Assembly: GCA_934486615.1 (NCBI GenBank)
Contig: CAKSQO010000002.1
Span: 62,001 to 126,000, forward strand
Reading direction: 5' to 3'
DNA length: 64,000 bases
DNA from: an uncultured Eubacteriales bacterium
Lineage (GTDB): Bacteria > Bacillota > Clostridia > Oscillospirales > Acutalibacteraceae
The notes beneath the pieces were generated by a model. It was not told the DNA's origin and ran no database searches. It was given only the letters and a program-made list of their open reading frames with translations. How positions within the stretch are numbered: position 1 is the first letter of the stretch; every line of letters begins with the position of its first letter. Of the stretch, positions 52,423 to 60,142 are shown one piece after another. The position numbers were made by a program, and so were the translations under genes.

Positions 52423-52608
52423 CTATTCAGATTTTCTCACGGCAGAGGTGCGTTCGATCACACTTGCCTTTACTCCGTTTCCGGTAAACATTATCTGCAA
52501 GTATTTTTTACATTTAGGGCAGCCCGCCTCGATGTACGACTCCGCTCGTCCTTTACACAATGATCTGCCGCACACAGGGCAGCACGCAAGATATACCATA
52601 CCCTCCAC
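52423..52608 (-). CDS. Small zinc-ribbon protein (Com-like)
   Basis: A 61-residue protein with two Cys pairs, CCPVCGRSLCKG and CPKCKKYLQI, like the Com family of small zinc-ribbon proteins first seen in Mu-like phages. GTG 52608 was chosen because AGGAGG lies 7 nt upstream; an ATG nine nt later is possible. The C-terminus ends in a basic tail. Its near-perfect promoter overlaps that of the divergent XRE gene. Together with XRE and ImmA/IrrE genes it suggests a mobile-element remnant. Confidence 0.6.
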   Translation of the reverse strand: MEGMVYLACCPVCGRSLCKGRAESYIEAGCPKCKKYLQIMFTGNGVKASVIERTSAVRKSE

Positions 52609-52638
52609 AAACGCTCCTCCTATCGACGAATAAATAGA

Positions 52639-52667
52639 TTGACATTTCTTCACACTTTTGATAATAT
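52639..52667 (+). promoter_or_regulatory. Promoter for the XRE regulator gene
   Basis: Plus strand: TTGACA, 17 nt, TAATAT. It contains TTCACA in the spacer but at position 5, not 7, so it is not counted with the island promoters. Confidence 0.65.
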
Positions 52668-52693
52668 GTAATCGGAAGTTATTTGCAATTTAG

Positions 52694-52722
52694 ATTATAT
52701 AGGATTTGTACCAATTTGTCAA
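52694..52722 (-). promoter_or_regulatory. Promoter for the zinc-ribbon gene
   Basis: Minus strand: TTGACA, 17 nt, TATAAT, a full consensus. The transcript runs through the plus-strand XRE promoter, so the two probably interfere. Confidence 0.75.
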
Positions 52723-52770
52723 TATTTTTCACAAATTTATTTTATTTTTGTCGGTAAGGGAGATTTATCA

Positions 52771-53178
52771 ATGAATTTCGGTGAAAAATTAAAGGCCGTT
52801 CGGCTGTCAAAAAACATATCGCAATCCGAGCTGGCCGATATGACCGGCATATCCGAGCGCTCGCTTTACACTTATGAACAGCGCGGTACGCTGCCCCGCA
52901 GCGGCAACCTCAGCCGCATCGCCGACGCGCTCGGCGTATCGGCCGATTACCTGCTCGGCGGCGAAGGCTCGACTGACGCAGGATTCGTCGACTCGCACTC
53001 CGGCGAGGTAAGCGCTCTGCTCGAGCGTGCGGCAACGCTGTTCGCGGGCGGCGAGCTGGACGTCGAGGCAAAGGAGCTGTTCTACCGGTCGCTTACGCAG
53101 GTCTACCTCGACTCAAAGGCCGAAGCGAAAAAGTTCGCGCCGAAATCCCGCCGCAAGCGCGCGGCCGCTTCAAAATAG
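52771..53178 (+). CDS. XRE-family HTH regulator (ImmR-like)
   Basis: A 135-residue protein. The helix-turn-helix is at residues 5-60: LKAVRLSKNISQSELADMTG, ISERSLYTYEQRG and RIADALGVSADYLLGG. The C-terminus is helical and ends in a basic tail (SRRKRAAASK). It is followed 47 nt later by an ImmA/IrrE metallopeptidase gene. In ICEBs1 and similar elements the peptidase cuts the repressor to induce the element. No integrase is present nearby, so this may be an element remnant or a domesticated switch. GGGAG precedes the start. Confidence 0.88.
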   Translation: MNFGEKLKAVRLSKNISQSELADMTGISERSLYTYEQRGTLPRSGNLSRIADALGVSADYLLGGEGSTDAGFVDSHSGEVSALLERAATLFAGGELDVEAKELFYRSLTQVYLDSKAEAKKFAPKSRRKRAAASK

Positions 53179-53225
53179 CGGGTTTTTATCCTGCTTTTCA
53201 CGACGTTCTGACAGAGGCTCTCGCA

Positions 53226-53927
53226 ATGCTCAATATCCGCTTAATTTCAGAAAAAGTCAACCGCCTTGTCGGCAAATACCGCACGCGCGATCCGTTTGCC
53301 CTTTGCACCGCTATGGGTGTGCACGTCTACCGTCACGACCTCGGTAAGCTGCAGGGGTACTGTTTTTGCCGGTCGCGCGTGAAAAATATCGTGCTGTCCT
53401 CCCACGCCGACAGCAACGCGCAGCGCCTGCTCTGCGCTCACGAGCTCGGGCACACCGTGCTGCATTTCACCCCTTCGTCGGGCGAGCAGCTAATACGGCT
53501 CGAAACGCTCAAGGAGCTCACACCCACCGAAAAGGAAGCGAACATCTTCGCCGCCGAGCTGCTGATAACCGACGGAGAGGTGTCGGCGCTCACCGAGTCG
53601 GGCGCTACCGCGGCGGACATCGCGCGGCGGCTCTGTCTGCCCGCGGAGCTTGTTATGTTCAAGCTCGAAGCAATGAAAGCGCGCGGCCTGCTTAAAGCCG
53701 CCGTGATTGACGAGCCGCGCAGCGACTTTCTCAAAGCCGCGCTGCCGCGCACCGACCCCGATTTTACCGACGCGCCCGACGGCGACTTCCCCGCCGACTC
53801 TCCCGACAGCTTCGCTGATTTCGACCGCAGCTTTACCGACGCCCGCGACGATTTCGCCGACTTTGACAACTCCCGCGACGATTTCGCCGACTTCTGCGGC
53901 GACTCCCCCTTCCCCGACGATTTTTGA
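53226..53927 (+). CDS. ImmA/IrrE-type metallopeptidase with an Asp/Phe-rich tail
   Basis: A 233-residue protein. The zinc motif HELGH is at residues 72-76 in CAHELGHTVLHF, with EANIFAAELLI supplying the third ligand glutamate. Residues about 165-233 are unusual: an acidic low-complexity tail with repeated DDFADF and DFPADSPD-type units. The peptidase domain normally cleaves a partner repressor, here probably the XRE protein encoded upstream. The tail may block, localise or regulate it (inference). Confidence 0.85.
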   Translation: MLNIRLISEKVNRLVGKYRTRDPFALCTAMGVHVYRHDLGKLQGYCFCRSRVKNIVLSSHADSNAQRLLCAHELGHTVLHFTPSSGEQLIRLETLKELTPTEKEANIFAAELLITDGEVSALTESGATAADIARRLCLPAELVMFKLEAMKARGLLKAAVIDEPRSDFLKAALPRTDPDFTDAPDGDFPADSPDSFADFDRSFTDARDDFADFDNSRDDFADFCGDSPFPDDF

Positions 53928-53931
53928 ATGA

Positions 53932-53979
53932 AAAAGCGGCTCCCGAATCGGATTAAATCCGTTTTCGGGAGCCGCTTTT
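53932..53979. terminator. Bidirectional intrinsic terminator
   Basis: AAAAGCGGCTCCCGAA pairs with TTCGGGAGCCGCTTTT. It lies between the convergent ImmA gene and the gene at 54010-54330. Confidence 0.85.
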
Positions 53980-54009
53980 TCGGGTATGGATTCCACCGTA
54001 TATCAGCTT

Positions 54010-54330
54010 TCAGCCAATTATTACTTCGGCAATATCAAAATCTTCGCAGACAAATTCTATGCTGTCGGTTTCAAAATCGCTGACAGTATATCTTGAGGTT
54101 CTGTCCCACTGACGGGATTTATTATCGACAAGCTCAAAGCCCTCAATCACAAGCGGGTTCGACATCGCTTGTATTCTTATATTGGCCGCGTTATAAAACT
54201 TCATAGCAAACAGCTTTTGAGCGCACTCGACGTTCATCTCAATCTCAATAGAACCGTTATTTTGAGTAACGCGCAGTTCAGATATGCTTAATTCCTGACC
54301 CTGAACGAATTTTAAATTATCTTTAGTCAT
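54010..54330 (-). CDS. Hypothetical protein, immunity-like neighbour
   Basis: A 106-residue soluble protein without recognised motifs. The pattern is beta-rich (LSISELRVTQNNGSIEIEM, SIEFVCEDFDIAEVIIG), as in many small immunity or ligand-binding domains. It starts 12 nt after the NTF2-like gene and shares its promoter. No toxin gene is adjacent. Confidence 0.5.
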   Translation of the reverse strand: MTKDNLKFVQGQELSISELRVTQNNGSIEIEMNVECAQKLFAMKFYNAANIRIQAMSNPLVIEGFELVDNKSRQWDRTSRYTVSDFETDSIEFVCEDFDIAEVIIG

Positions 54331-54342
54331 CGTCGAACCGCC

Positions 54343-54744
54343 CTACTTCTCATGCCAGACTGCGAGGACTTCGCCGTCGGAGGTCATTATTATGCACGCT
54401 GTGCCGCCCAAAATATTATGCGAGTTGAAGCTCAGCTCATTAAGCCAGCCGAAGCTGCCCGTGACGAGCCAAGCGTCATTTTTCACGTCGCAGCTGACCT
54501 TGTAAGGGCGCTCTCCTTTAACATCGGGATAGTGCTTCAGCCAGACCTGCTCCGCTTTTTGCTTTGCGTCGCGGGCGTCGGCGACCTTTCCTACACTTTC
54601 GGCAGAGGGGAACAAAGCGATGCTCTCCCGATAATCGTTAACATCAAAAGTGCCGACCGCCGAGACGCGCACGCAAACAACGGCAAAGTACGCCGCAAAA
54701 GCAACAGCAAGCACCAAAACTATAACAGCCGCTCGTTTCTTCAT
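54343..54744 (-). CDS. NTF2-fold immunity-protein-like secreted/membrane-anchored protein
   Basis: A 133-residue protein with an N-terminal signal anchor (residues 6-27). The rest follows the pattern of NTF2-fold immunity domains: DAKQKAEQVWLKHYPDVKGERPYKV, DAWLVTGSFGW and GGTACIIMTSDGEVLAVWHE. Members protect against polymorphic toxins or act as small lipoproteins. Here it lies far from the RHS gene, so it would be an orphan immunity gene (inference). GGGAGG precedes the ATG. Confidence 0.55.
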   Translation of the reverse strand: MKKRAAVIVLVLAVAFAAYFAVVCVRVSAVGTFDVNDYRESIALFPSAESVGKVADARDAKQKAEQVWLKHYPDVKGERPYKVSCDVKNDAWLVTGSFGWLNELSFNSHNILGGTACIIMTSDGEVLAVWHEK

Positions 54745-54765
54745 AAATCAGCACCTCCCGCCTCA

Positions 54766-54794
54766 ATAATAGCAATAATTGTTCCAATTGTCAA
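54766..54794 (-). promoter_or_regulatory. Promoter for the NTF2-like gene pair
   Basis: Minus strand: TTGACA, 17 nt, TATTAT, 22 nt before the start codon. Confidence 0.7.
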
Positions 54795-54925
54795 TTTTAA
54801 TTTGCACAATATAGCTAAAATTTGTCAACAAATACGGCGGTATTTATATTTTTATGTAGAATAATCCACCTGCGCAGGCAAAGAATATTAGAGCAAACGA
54901 CTTTTCTCACAAGGAGTTTCAGGCT

Positions 54926-55462
54926 ATGAAAGCAACAGGTATCGTAAGGCGGATCGATGACCTCGGGCGCGTCGTCATACCCAAAGAGATCCGCCGCACA
55001 ATGCGTATCCGCGAGGGCGACCCGCTGGAGATTTACACCGACGCGGACGGGGAGGTCATATTCAAGAAATACTCGCCTGTCGGGGAGCTGGCGGGGTTTG
55101 CGGGGCAATACGCCGAGGTGCTCGCGAAGGCGACGAACATTTCGATCGTCATCTGCGACCGCGACCGCTGCATTGCCGCGGCGGGCGTCAGCAAAAAGGA
55201 GGCGCTCGAGCGCCGCATATCCCCAGAGCTTGAGGAGCTTACGCTTGCGCGGCGCAGCTTTATGCGGCGCGGCGACGGCGGCGAGCTTGCGCCGCTTGAC
55301 GGCAGCAGGCTTACGGCGCTGCTCGCACTGCCGATAATCGCGGCAGGCGACGTGTGCGGCTCGGTCGTGCTCATCTCCCGCGGAGGCTCGCACACGCCGA
55401 GCGACGAGGACGTGCGGATAGCGCAGATTGCCGCAAATTTTCTCGGCAAGCAAATGGAATAG
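54926..55462 (+). CDS. spoVT: Stage V sporulation protein T
   Basis: A 178-residue protein, the normal length. The N-terminal SpoVT/AbrB swapped-hairpin DNA-binding domain reads MKATGIVRRIDDLGRVVIPK then EIRRTMRIREGDPLEIYT. A GAF-like domain follows (about 55-178). SpoVT controls forespore genes in spore formers, so its presence indicates sporulation ancestry. AAGGAG precedes ATG 54926. A possible sigma-F/G-like promoter (GTATT and GAATAAT spaced by 15-16 nt near 54840-54865) was seen but is weak. Confidence 0.9.
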   Translation: MKATGIVRRIDDLGRVVIPKEIRRTMRIREGDPLEIYTDADGEVIFKKYSPVGELAGFAGQYAEVLAKATNISIVICDRDRCIAAAGVSKKEALERRISPELEELTLARRSFMRRGDGGELAPLDGSRLTALLALPIIAAGDVCGSVVLISRGGSHTPSDEDVRIAQIAANFLGKQME

Positions 55463-55468
55463 CGAAAA

Positions 55469-55503
55469 ACGGGCGCAGCCTGCAAAAGCTGCACCCGTTT
55501 TTT
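55469..55503 (+). terminator. Intrinsic terminator after spoVT
   Basis: ACGGGCGCAGC pairs with GCTGCACCCGT (one mismatch), followed by six T residues. Confidence 0.8.
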
Positions 55504-55522
55504 CATATCAATCCTGACCGCT

Positions 55523-55798
55523 TTAAATAAGCTCGGTTGATAGGACGAACTTATCCTTAATCTCTTTAAGCCGCTGCATATGCGGAGCTTTCATATGCGC
55601 CCGCTGACACTCGCGCGTACGCCGGCGCTCGACAAGCAGCACGGTGTCGGGCTGCTGAGCGTCAAAGAAGCAGCGATAAATAAGCGCGCCGTCCTCCGCA
55701 CGCACCGCGTCAAGCGCTCCCGAGTCCGCGACGGCCCGTACAAAGGTTGCGGCCGTATCGGGCTTGACCGTATATTTTACCAAAAGCGTGTATTCCAT
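55523..55798 (-). CDS. ABM-domain (antibiotic biosynthesis monooxygenase-like) protein
   Basis: A 91-residue ferredoxin-like-fold protein: MEYTLLVKYTVKPDTAATFV, ALIYRCFFDAQQPDTVLLVE and the final helix-strand (APHMQRLKEIKDKF). ABM proteins form dimers and may act as cofactor-free monooxygenases or in quinone or haem metabolism. GGGAG lies 7 nt before ATG 55798. The gene is divergent from a LysR regulator 157 nt away, the likely controller. Confidence 0.8.
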   Translation of the reverse strand: MEYTLLVKYTVKPDTAATFVRAVADSGALDAVRAEDGALIYRCFFDAQQPDTVLLVERRRTRECQRAHMKAPHMQRLKEIKDKFVLSTELI

Positions 55799-55955
55799 AG
55801 CTGCACTCCCTTTTTTTAAGAATATACCACACTTATCCCGCAATTTCTGCCGCGAGGAATGTAAAAGAATGTGGAATTTTTTGCGTGGATATGCTATACT
55901 GAATTGTACATCGGTAAATAAGTGCAGGCTTCCCATACGGAGGGCAAAATCAGCG

Positions 55956-56903
55956 ATGAATTTTATACACATAAAATACGCGGTCGAGGTCGCCAAGACC
56001 CGCTCGATAAACAAAGCCGCCGAGGTGCTGTACGTCGGCCAGTCGGCGCTCAGCCGCGCGATAAAGGAGCTTGAAGCGAGCATCGGCGTGACTCTGTTCG
56101 AGCGCAGCGCCAAGGGCATGACACTGACGGCCGACGGCGAGGTATTCATAAAATACGCGCAGGGTCTGCTCGACCAGGTCAACGAGCTTGAGCATATGTT
56201 CGGCAAGGGCGCGAACGACGTTAAAAAGAAGCTGTCGATAGCCGCTCCGCGCGCGACCTACATTGCCGACGCGCTTGCTAAATTCTCGCGCAAGCTGCCG
56301 AAGGACGCCCGCATCGAAGTTTTCTACAAGGAGACCAACTCGCAGCAGGCGATAAAGGACCTGACCGACGGCGACTACAAGCTCTGCGTGCTCAGATACG
56401 CGCAGAACTACGACAAATACTACCGCGCAATGCTTGAGGACAAGAATCTGACCTACGAGCCGCTGGCGCAGTTCAAATACGTGCTGCTGATGAATGAAAA
56501 GTGCCCGCTTGCGACCAAGGAGCGGATAACGAGCGACGATCTGCGCGACCTTATAGAGATCGCGCACGCCGACCCCTACGTTCCCACCCTGCCGCTTGCG
56601 GAGGTCAAGCGCGAGGAGCTGACCGACATCTCGCCGCGCAAAATCTTCGTGTTCGAGCGCGCAAGTCAGTTTGAGCTTTTCGCCCAAAATCCCGATATTT
56701 ATATGTGGGTCTCGCCCATTCCCGAGGAGCTGCGCAGCCGCTACGGTCTGATTCAGCGCACCTGCGACGAAAATGAGCGCGTCTATCAGGACGTGCTCGT
56801 GCACAGCAAGAATTACACGCTGACCGACCTCGACCGCGCCTTTATCGAGCAGCTCGAGGAGTCCAAGCGCGCGGCCATCGGGCCGTATCAGATAAACGCG
56901 TAA
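55956..56903 (+). CDS. LysR-family transcriptional regulator
   Basis: A 315-residue regulator. The winged helix covers residues 1-60: YAVEVAKTRSINKAAEVLYV, QSALSRAIKELEASIGVTLF and ERSAKGMTLTADG. A periplasmic-binding-like effector domain follows (about 90-300). ATG 55956 follows GGAGGG; earlier in-frame starts would run into the divergent ABM gene. LysR regulators usually act on the divergent neighbour, here the ABM protein. yfcE starts 17 nt downstream and may be cotranscribed. Confidence 0.9.
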   Translation: MNFIHIKYAVEVAKTRSINKAAEVLYVGQSALSRAIKELEASIGVTLFERSAKGMTLTADGEVFIKYAQGLLDQVNELEHMFGKGANDVKKKLSIAAPRATYIADALAKFSRKLPKDARIEVFYKETNSQQAIKDLTDGDYKLCVLRYAQNYDKYYRAMLEDKNLTYEPLAQFKYVLLMNEKCPLATKERITSDDLRDLIEIAHADPYVPTLPLAEVKREELTDISPRKIFVFERASQFELFAQNPDIYMWVSPIPEELRSRYGLIQRTCDENERVYQDVLVHSKNYTLTDLDRAFIEQLEESKRAAIGPYQINA

Positions 56904-56920
56904 TAAGGAGTTTTTGTTTT

Positions 56921-57463
56921 ATGAAATGGCTTATAGCGTCCGACATTCACGGCAGCGCTTTCTACTGCCGCAAGCTGCTCGGCTGCTTTGCCGCCGAGCA
57001 TGCCGACCGTATTTTGCTGCTCGGCGATGTGCTTTATCACGGCCCGCGCAACGACCTGCCCGAGGGCTACGCTCCCAAGGAGGTCATCGCAATGCTCAAC
57101 CCGCTCAAGGACTCGATTCTCTGCGTGCGCGGCAACTGCGAGGCCGAGGTCGACCAGATGGTGCTCGACTTCCCCGTGCTCGCCGACTACGCCGTGCTCG
57201 ACCTCGGCAAAACGCTCGTCTACGCGACCCACGGTCACGTATATAACGAGCAGCACCTGCCGCCGCTTAAAAAGGGCGACGTGCTCCTGCACGGCCACAC
57301 GCACGTTCCCGTCTGCGCCGACCGAGGCGACTATGTTTATATGAATCCCGGCTCGGTATCCATTCCGAAGGAAGGCAGCCACCACGGCTATATGACCCTC
57401 GAGGACGGCGTTTTTATTTGGAAAGACCTTGACGGCAATATCAAAAACGAGTTCAGGCTTTAA
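56921..57463 (+). CDS. yfcE: YfcE-type phosphodiesterase
   Basis: A 180-residue metallophosphoesterase of the YfcE/MJ0936 group. Metal motifs in order: ASDIHGS, LLLGDVLYHGPRN, CVRGNCE, YATHGHVY and LHGHTHVP. YfcE from E. coli is a manganese phosphodiesterase on artificial substrates; its physiological role is unclear. It starts 17 nt after the LysR gene with AAGGAG upstream. The terminator hairpin at its end overlaps the stop codon. Confidence 0.9.
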   Translation: MKWLIASDIHGSAFYCRKLLGCFAAEHADRILLLGDVLYHGPRNDLPEGYAPKEVIAMLNPLKDSILCVRGNCEAEVDQMVLDFPVLADYAVLDLGKTLVYATHGHVYNEQHLPPLKKGDVLLHGHTHVPVCADRGDYVYMNPGSVSIPKEGSHHGYMTLEDGVFIWKDLDGNIKNEFRL

Positions 57464-57476
57464 GCCTGAGCTCGTT
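57445..57476 (+). terminator. Intrinsic terminator overlapping the yfcE stop
   Basis: AAACGAGTTCAGGC and GCCTGAGCTCGTTT pair with one wobble, followed by TGTTTTTT. Confidence 0.75.
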
Positions 57477-57483
57477 TTGTTTT

Positions 57484-57816
57484 TTATTGAACGCCGGCCG
57501 CAGCCTTGTAGCCCTCACCCCAAATTCGCAGCGAATCGAGCACGGGCGCAAGGCTCTGCCCGAGTCCGGTCAGCTCGTACTCGACACGCGGCGGCACCTC
57601 GGCATAGACCTTACGGCTGACAAGGCCGCTGTCCTCCATCGCGCGAAGCTGCGCGGTGAGCACCTTTTGCGACACGCTGCCTATCGACTTTTTCAGCTCG
57701 CCGAAGCGCTTTTTGCCGGGCATAAGGTCGCGCAGAATAAGCACCTTCCACTTGTCGCCTATCAAGGTCAGAGTCGTCTCGACCGGACAGGCGGGCAGTT
57801 TATTTATATCGGTCAC
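57484..57816 (-). CDS. HxlR-family transcriptional regulator
   Basis: A 110-residue winged-helix protein: CPVETTLTLIGDKWKVLILR, GELKKSIGSVSQKVLTAQLR and EYELTGLGQSLAPVLDSL. A cysteine near the N-terminus (ACPV) is at the place used for thiol sensing in YodB and HypR. GTG 57816 was chosen because GGGAG lies 8 nt upstream. It is divergent from the operon starting at 58092, and the shared gap holds three similar operator-like sequences. Probably a redox- or electrophile-responsive repressor (inference). Confidence 0.88.
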   Translation of the reverse strand: MTDINKLPACPVETTLTLIGDKWKVLILRDLMPGKKRFGELKKSIGSVSQKVLTAQLRAMEDSGLVSRKVYAEVPPRVEYELTGLGQSLAPVLDSLRIWGEGYKAAAGVQ

Positions 57817-57829
57817 GTTTATCACTCCC

Positions 57830-57983
57830 GTTAGTTTCCAAAAGTAACTTTGTTTCAAATATTAGCATACTTCCCGCAAAAAATCAAGCAAAAAAATTTT
57901 TTCGCGACAAAAAAACACCCGCAGCCCGCGTAATAACCAATCGTTTCCTTACGGTAACCGCCCAATAGTTCCTTTTCGGTAAC
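57830..57983. promoter_or_regulatory. Three operator-like repeats between HxlR and its divergent operon
   Basis: GTTTCCTTACGGTAAC (57943-57958), GTTCCTTTTCGGTAAC (57968-57983) and GTTAGTTTCCAAAAGTAAC (57830-57848) share a GTT...GTAAC frame. These imperfect palindromes are candidates for HxlR binding on both sides of the intergenic region. Confidence 0.5.
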
Positions 57984-58091
57984 TACGGCACAATAAAGTG
58001 CTTACTTTACAAGAGAAACCGATGCGGTTACAATAAAGTCACGCCAAGCGGAGAAAGCTCCGCGACGAAAAACTTTTTGGAGGAATTTATT

Positions 58092-58721
58092 ATGAAAATT
58101 GCAGTTGTATGCGCTAACGGTAAAGAGGGCAGGCTTATCGTCGACGAAGCCCTTTCAAGAGGGCTTGACGTAACCGCCGTTGTGCGCGGTGAGAACCGTT
58201 CGGCAGCCGAAAAGGCTGTCATCAAGGACGTGTTCGAGCTGGAAAAGAGCGACCTCGACGGCTTCGACGCAGTTGTTGACGCGTTCGGCGCGTGGACGAA
58301 CGACACCGTCGGCGGGATTCCCGCAGCGGCGAAGCTGCTGTGCGACCTGCTTTCGGGCAGCGACACGCGTCTGCTCGTCGTAGGCGGTGCAGGCAGCCTT
58401 TATGTAAACCGCGAGCACACGCTCTGCGTAGCTGACGGCGCGGACTTCCCCGACGCGTTCAAGCCGCTCGCGGCCGCGCACGCCGAAGCGCTCGATATGC
58501 TCCGCACACGCAGCGACGTCAGGTGGACCTACATCAGCCCCGCAGGTGACTTTCAGGCCGACGGCGAGCGCACCGGCGAGTACACCCTCGCAGGCGAGGA
58601 GCTGACGCTCAACTCCAAGGGTGAGAGCGTGATAAGCTACGCCGACTACGCTATCGCAATGGTCGACGAGGTCATTGGCGGCAAGCACGTCGGGCAACGC
58701 ATCAGCGTCGTCTCAAAGTAA
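58092..58721 (+). CDS. NAD(P)-binding Rossmann protein (NmrA/SDR-like)
   Basis: A 209-residue protein with an N-terminal dinucleotide site MKIAVVCANGKEGRLIVDEA (variant of GxxGxxG), followed by ALSRGLDVTAVVRG. RLLVVGGAGSLYV and DVRWTYISPAGDF follow the pattern of atypical SDRs and NAD(P)H-quinone-type reductases often controlled by HxlR. ATG 58092 follows TTGGAGG. It is the first gene of an operon with the flavin/Fe-S, macrodomain and sirtuin genes; the gap to the next is 39 nt. Confidence 0.85.
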   Translation: MKIAVVCANGKEGRLIVDEALSRGLDVTAVVRGENRSAAEKAVIKDVFELEKSDLDGFDAVVDAFGAWTNDTVGGIPAAAKLLCDLLSGSDTRLLVVGGAGSLYVNREHTLCVADGADFPDAFKPLAAAHAEALDMLRTRSDVRWTYISPAGDFQADGERTGEYTLAGEELTLNSKGESVISYADYAIAMVDEVIGGKHVGQRISVVSK

Positions 58722-58760
58722 GAGCTTTTTGCCGCGTTTATTCAAAGGAGAGCGAATTTT

Positions 58761-59372
58761 ATGGCTACGGACGAATACCTTAAAATACTGGTTGACGACA
58801 TTCATTCAGTCACGGTCGCAACGCTCGGCGCGGACGGCCGCCCGCAGACTCGCGCTATTGATATGATGCTGTTTGATGATAATGGCATATACTTCCTGAC
58901 CGCGAAGGGCAAGTCGTTCCGTGAGCAGCTGAAAAGTCAGGGCTTCGCCGCCGTTTCGGCCGTTAAAGGTAAAGTCTCGCTCTCCCTGCGCGGCAGTGTC
59001 AGGAGCATAGGGCAGGAAAAGCTCGACCTGATTTTGGAGAAAAACAAGTATATGCAGCGCATCTATCCGCATCGCACGCGCGGCGCGCTCGAGGTGTTCT
59101 GCCTGTTCGACGCGCAGGGCGAATACTTCGACATAAGCGACCCCGCGCACATCAGACGCGACAGCTTCACAATCGGCTCAGCGCGTGTCTGTGACGTCGG
59201 TTATTTCATAGGCGAGGACTGCTTCGGCTGCGACAAGTGCCTTAAAGTCTGCCCGCAGGGGTGCATTGATGTATCACACACGCCTGCGGTCATCGACCGT
59301 CACGGCTGCCTCGGGTGCGGGCAATGCGCCGAAGTCTGCCCCGCGCACGCCGTGAAAAGGAGGACACTGTGA
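58761..59372 (+). CDS. Pyridoxamine-phosphate-oxidase-like flavin protein fused to a 2[4Fe-4S] ferredoxin domain
   Basis: A 203-residue fusion. Residues 1-130 form a split-barrel FMN-binding fold (VATLGADGRPQTRAIDMMLF, GIYFLTAKGKSFREQL). Residues 145-203 carry two ferredoxin motifs, CFGCDKCLKVCPQGC and CLGCGQCAEVCPAH, each CxxCxxCxxxCP. It would pass electrons between flavin and Fe-S clusters. The stop overlaps the GTG start of the macrodomain gene by 4 nt, so the two proteins are translationally coupled. Confidence 0.88.
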   Translation: MATDEYLKILVDDIHSVTVATLGADGRPQTRAIDMMLFDDNGIYFLTAKGKSFREQLKSQGFAAVSAVKGKVSLSLRGSVRSIGQEKLDLILEKNKYMQRIYPHRTRGALEVFCLFDAQGEYFDISDPAHIRRDSFTIGSARVCDVGYFIGEDCFGCDKCLKVCPQGCIDVSHTPAVIDRHGCLGCGQCAEVCPAHAVKRRTL

Positions 59373-60142
59373 CTCAGGACGAGCGCCGAAAGTATATGAT
59401 AAGCGCACTTCTTTGCGAGCGCTCGGGGCGCGACCGAATCGCCGCCCCGAGCGCGCCGGACGAGCAGCGCAGGCTGCTTCGCGCACTGATGAACGTGCGG
59501 CCGCCGCGGCCGATAAGCGCGGACTTTCTGAAAGTTCAGGATGAATATCTGCGCGAAAGATTGGCCGAAAGAAAAGTAACCGACGCGGCCGCTTTAGACG
59601 AAATTCAGCCGCACATCTGCCTGTGGCAGGGCGACATCACGACGCTTAAATGCGACGCGATAGTAAACGCCGCAAACAGCGCCATGCTCGGCTGCTTCTG
59701 CCCCAACCACGGCTGCATCGACAACGCGATCCATACGTTCGCGGGCGTGCAGCTGCGGCTCAAATGCGCCGAAATTATGGCGCACCAAGGCGCCGCCGAG
59801 CCTGTCGGGCGCGCGAAGATTACTCCCGCTTACAACCTGCCGAGCCGCTATGTTCTGCACACCGTCGGGCCGTATGTCGAGGGCTTGACCACCGCGCGCG
59901 ACAAAGAGGCGCTTGCCTCGTGTTACCGCTCCTGCCTTGAGCTGGCGGCGGCAAACGGGCTTGAAAGTGTGGCGTTTTGCTGCATTTCAACCGGCGAGTT
60001 TCACTTCCCAAACGCGCAGGCGGCCAAAATAGCCGTGGCGACTGTCAGGGAATTTTTAACCGCACCGACGAGTGTGAAAAGGGTGATTTTTAATGTTTTC
60101 AAAGCTACAGACCGCGAAATCTACGCGCGGCAGCTCGGCTGA
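59369..60142 (+). CDS. Zinc-containing macrodomain protein-ADP-ribosyl hydrolase
   Basis: A 257-residue protein starting at GTG 59369 behind AAGGAGG. The macrodomain shows LWQGDITTLKCDAIVNAANS, GCFCPNHGCIDNAIHTFAG with the Cys/His zinc ligands typical of sirtuin-linked macrodomains, and [18 protein letters not shown]. Such enzymes remove ADP-ribose put on target proteins by class M sirtuins. Its 3' end overlaps the sirtuin gene by 50 nt. A diverged fragment of a second such gene lies at 62972-63025. Confidence 0.92.
   Translation: MTQDERRKYMISALLCERSGRDRIAAPSAPDEQRRLLRALMNVRPPRPISADFLKVQDEYLRERLAERKVTDAAALDEIQPHICLWQGDITTLKCDAIVNAANSAMLGCFCPNHGCIDNAIHTFAGVQLRLKCAEIMAHQGAAEPVGRAKITPAYNLPSRYVLHTVGPYVEGLTTARDKEALASCYRSCLELAAANGLESVAFCCISTGEFHFPNAQAAKIAVATVREFLTAPTSVKRVIFNVFKATDREIYARQLG

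Noticed and set aside
52639..52667. XRE promoter as an eighth TTCACAT promoter
   Set aside because: It has TTCACA, but at spacer position 5 and followed by CTTTTG, so it breaks the fixed position seen in the other seven.
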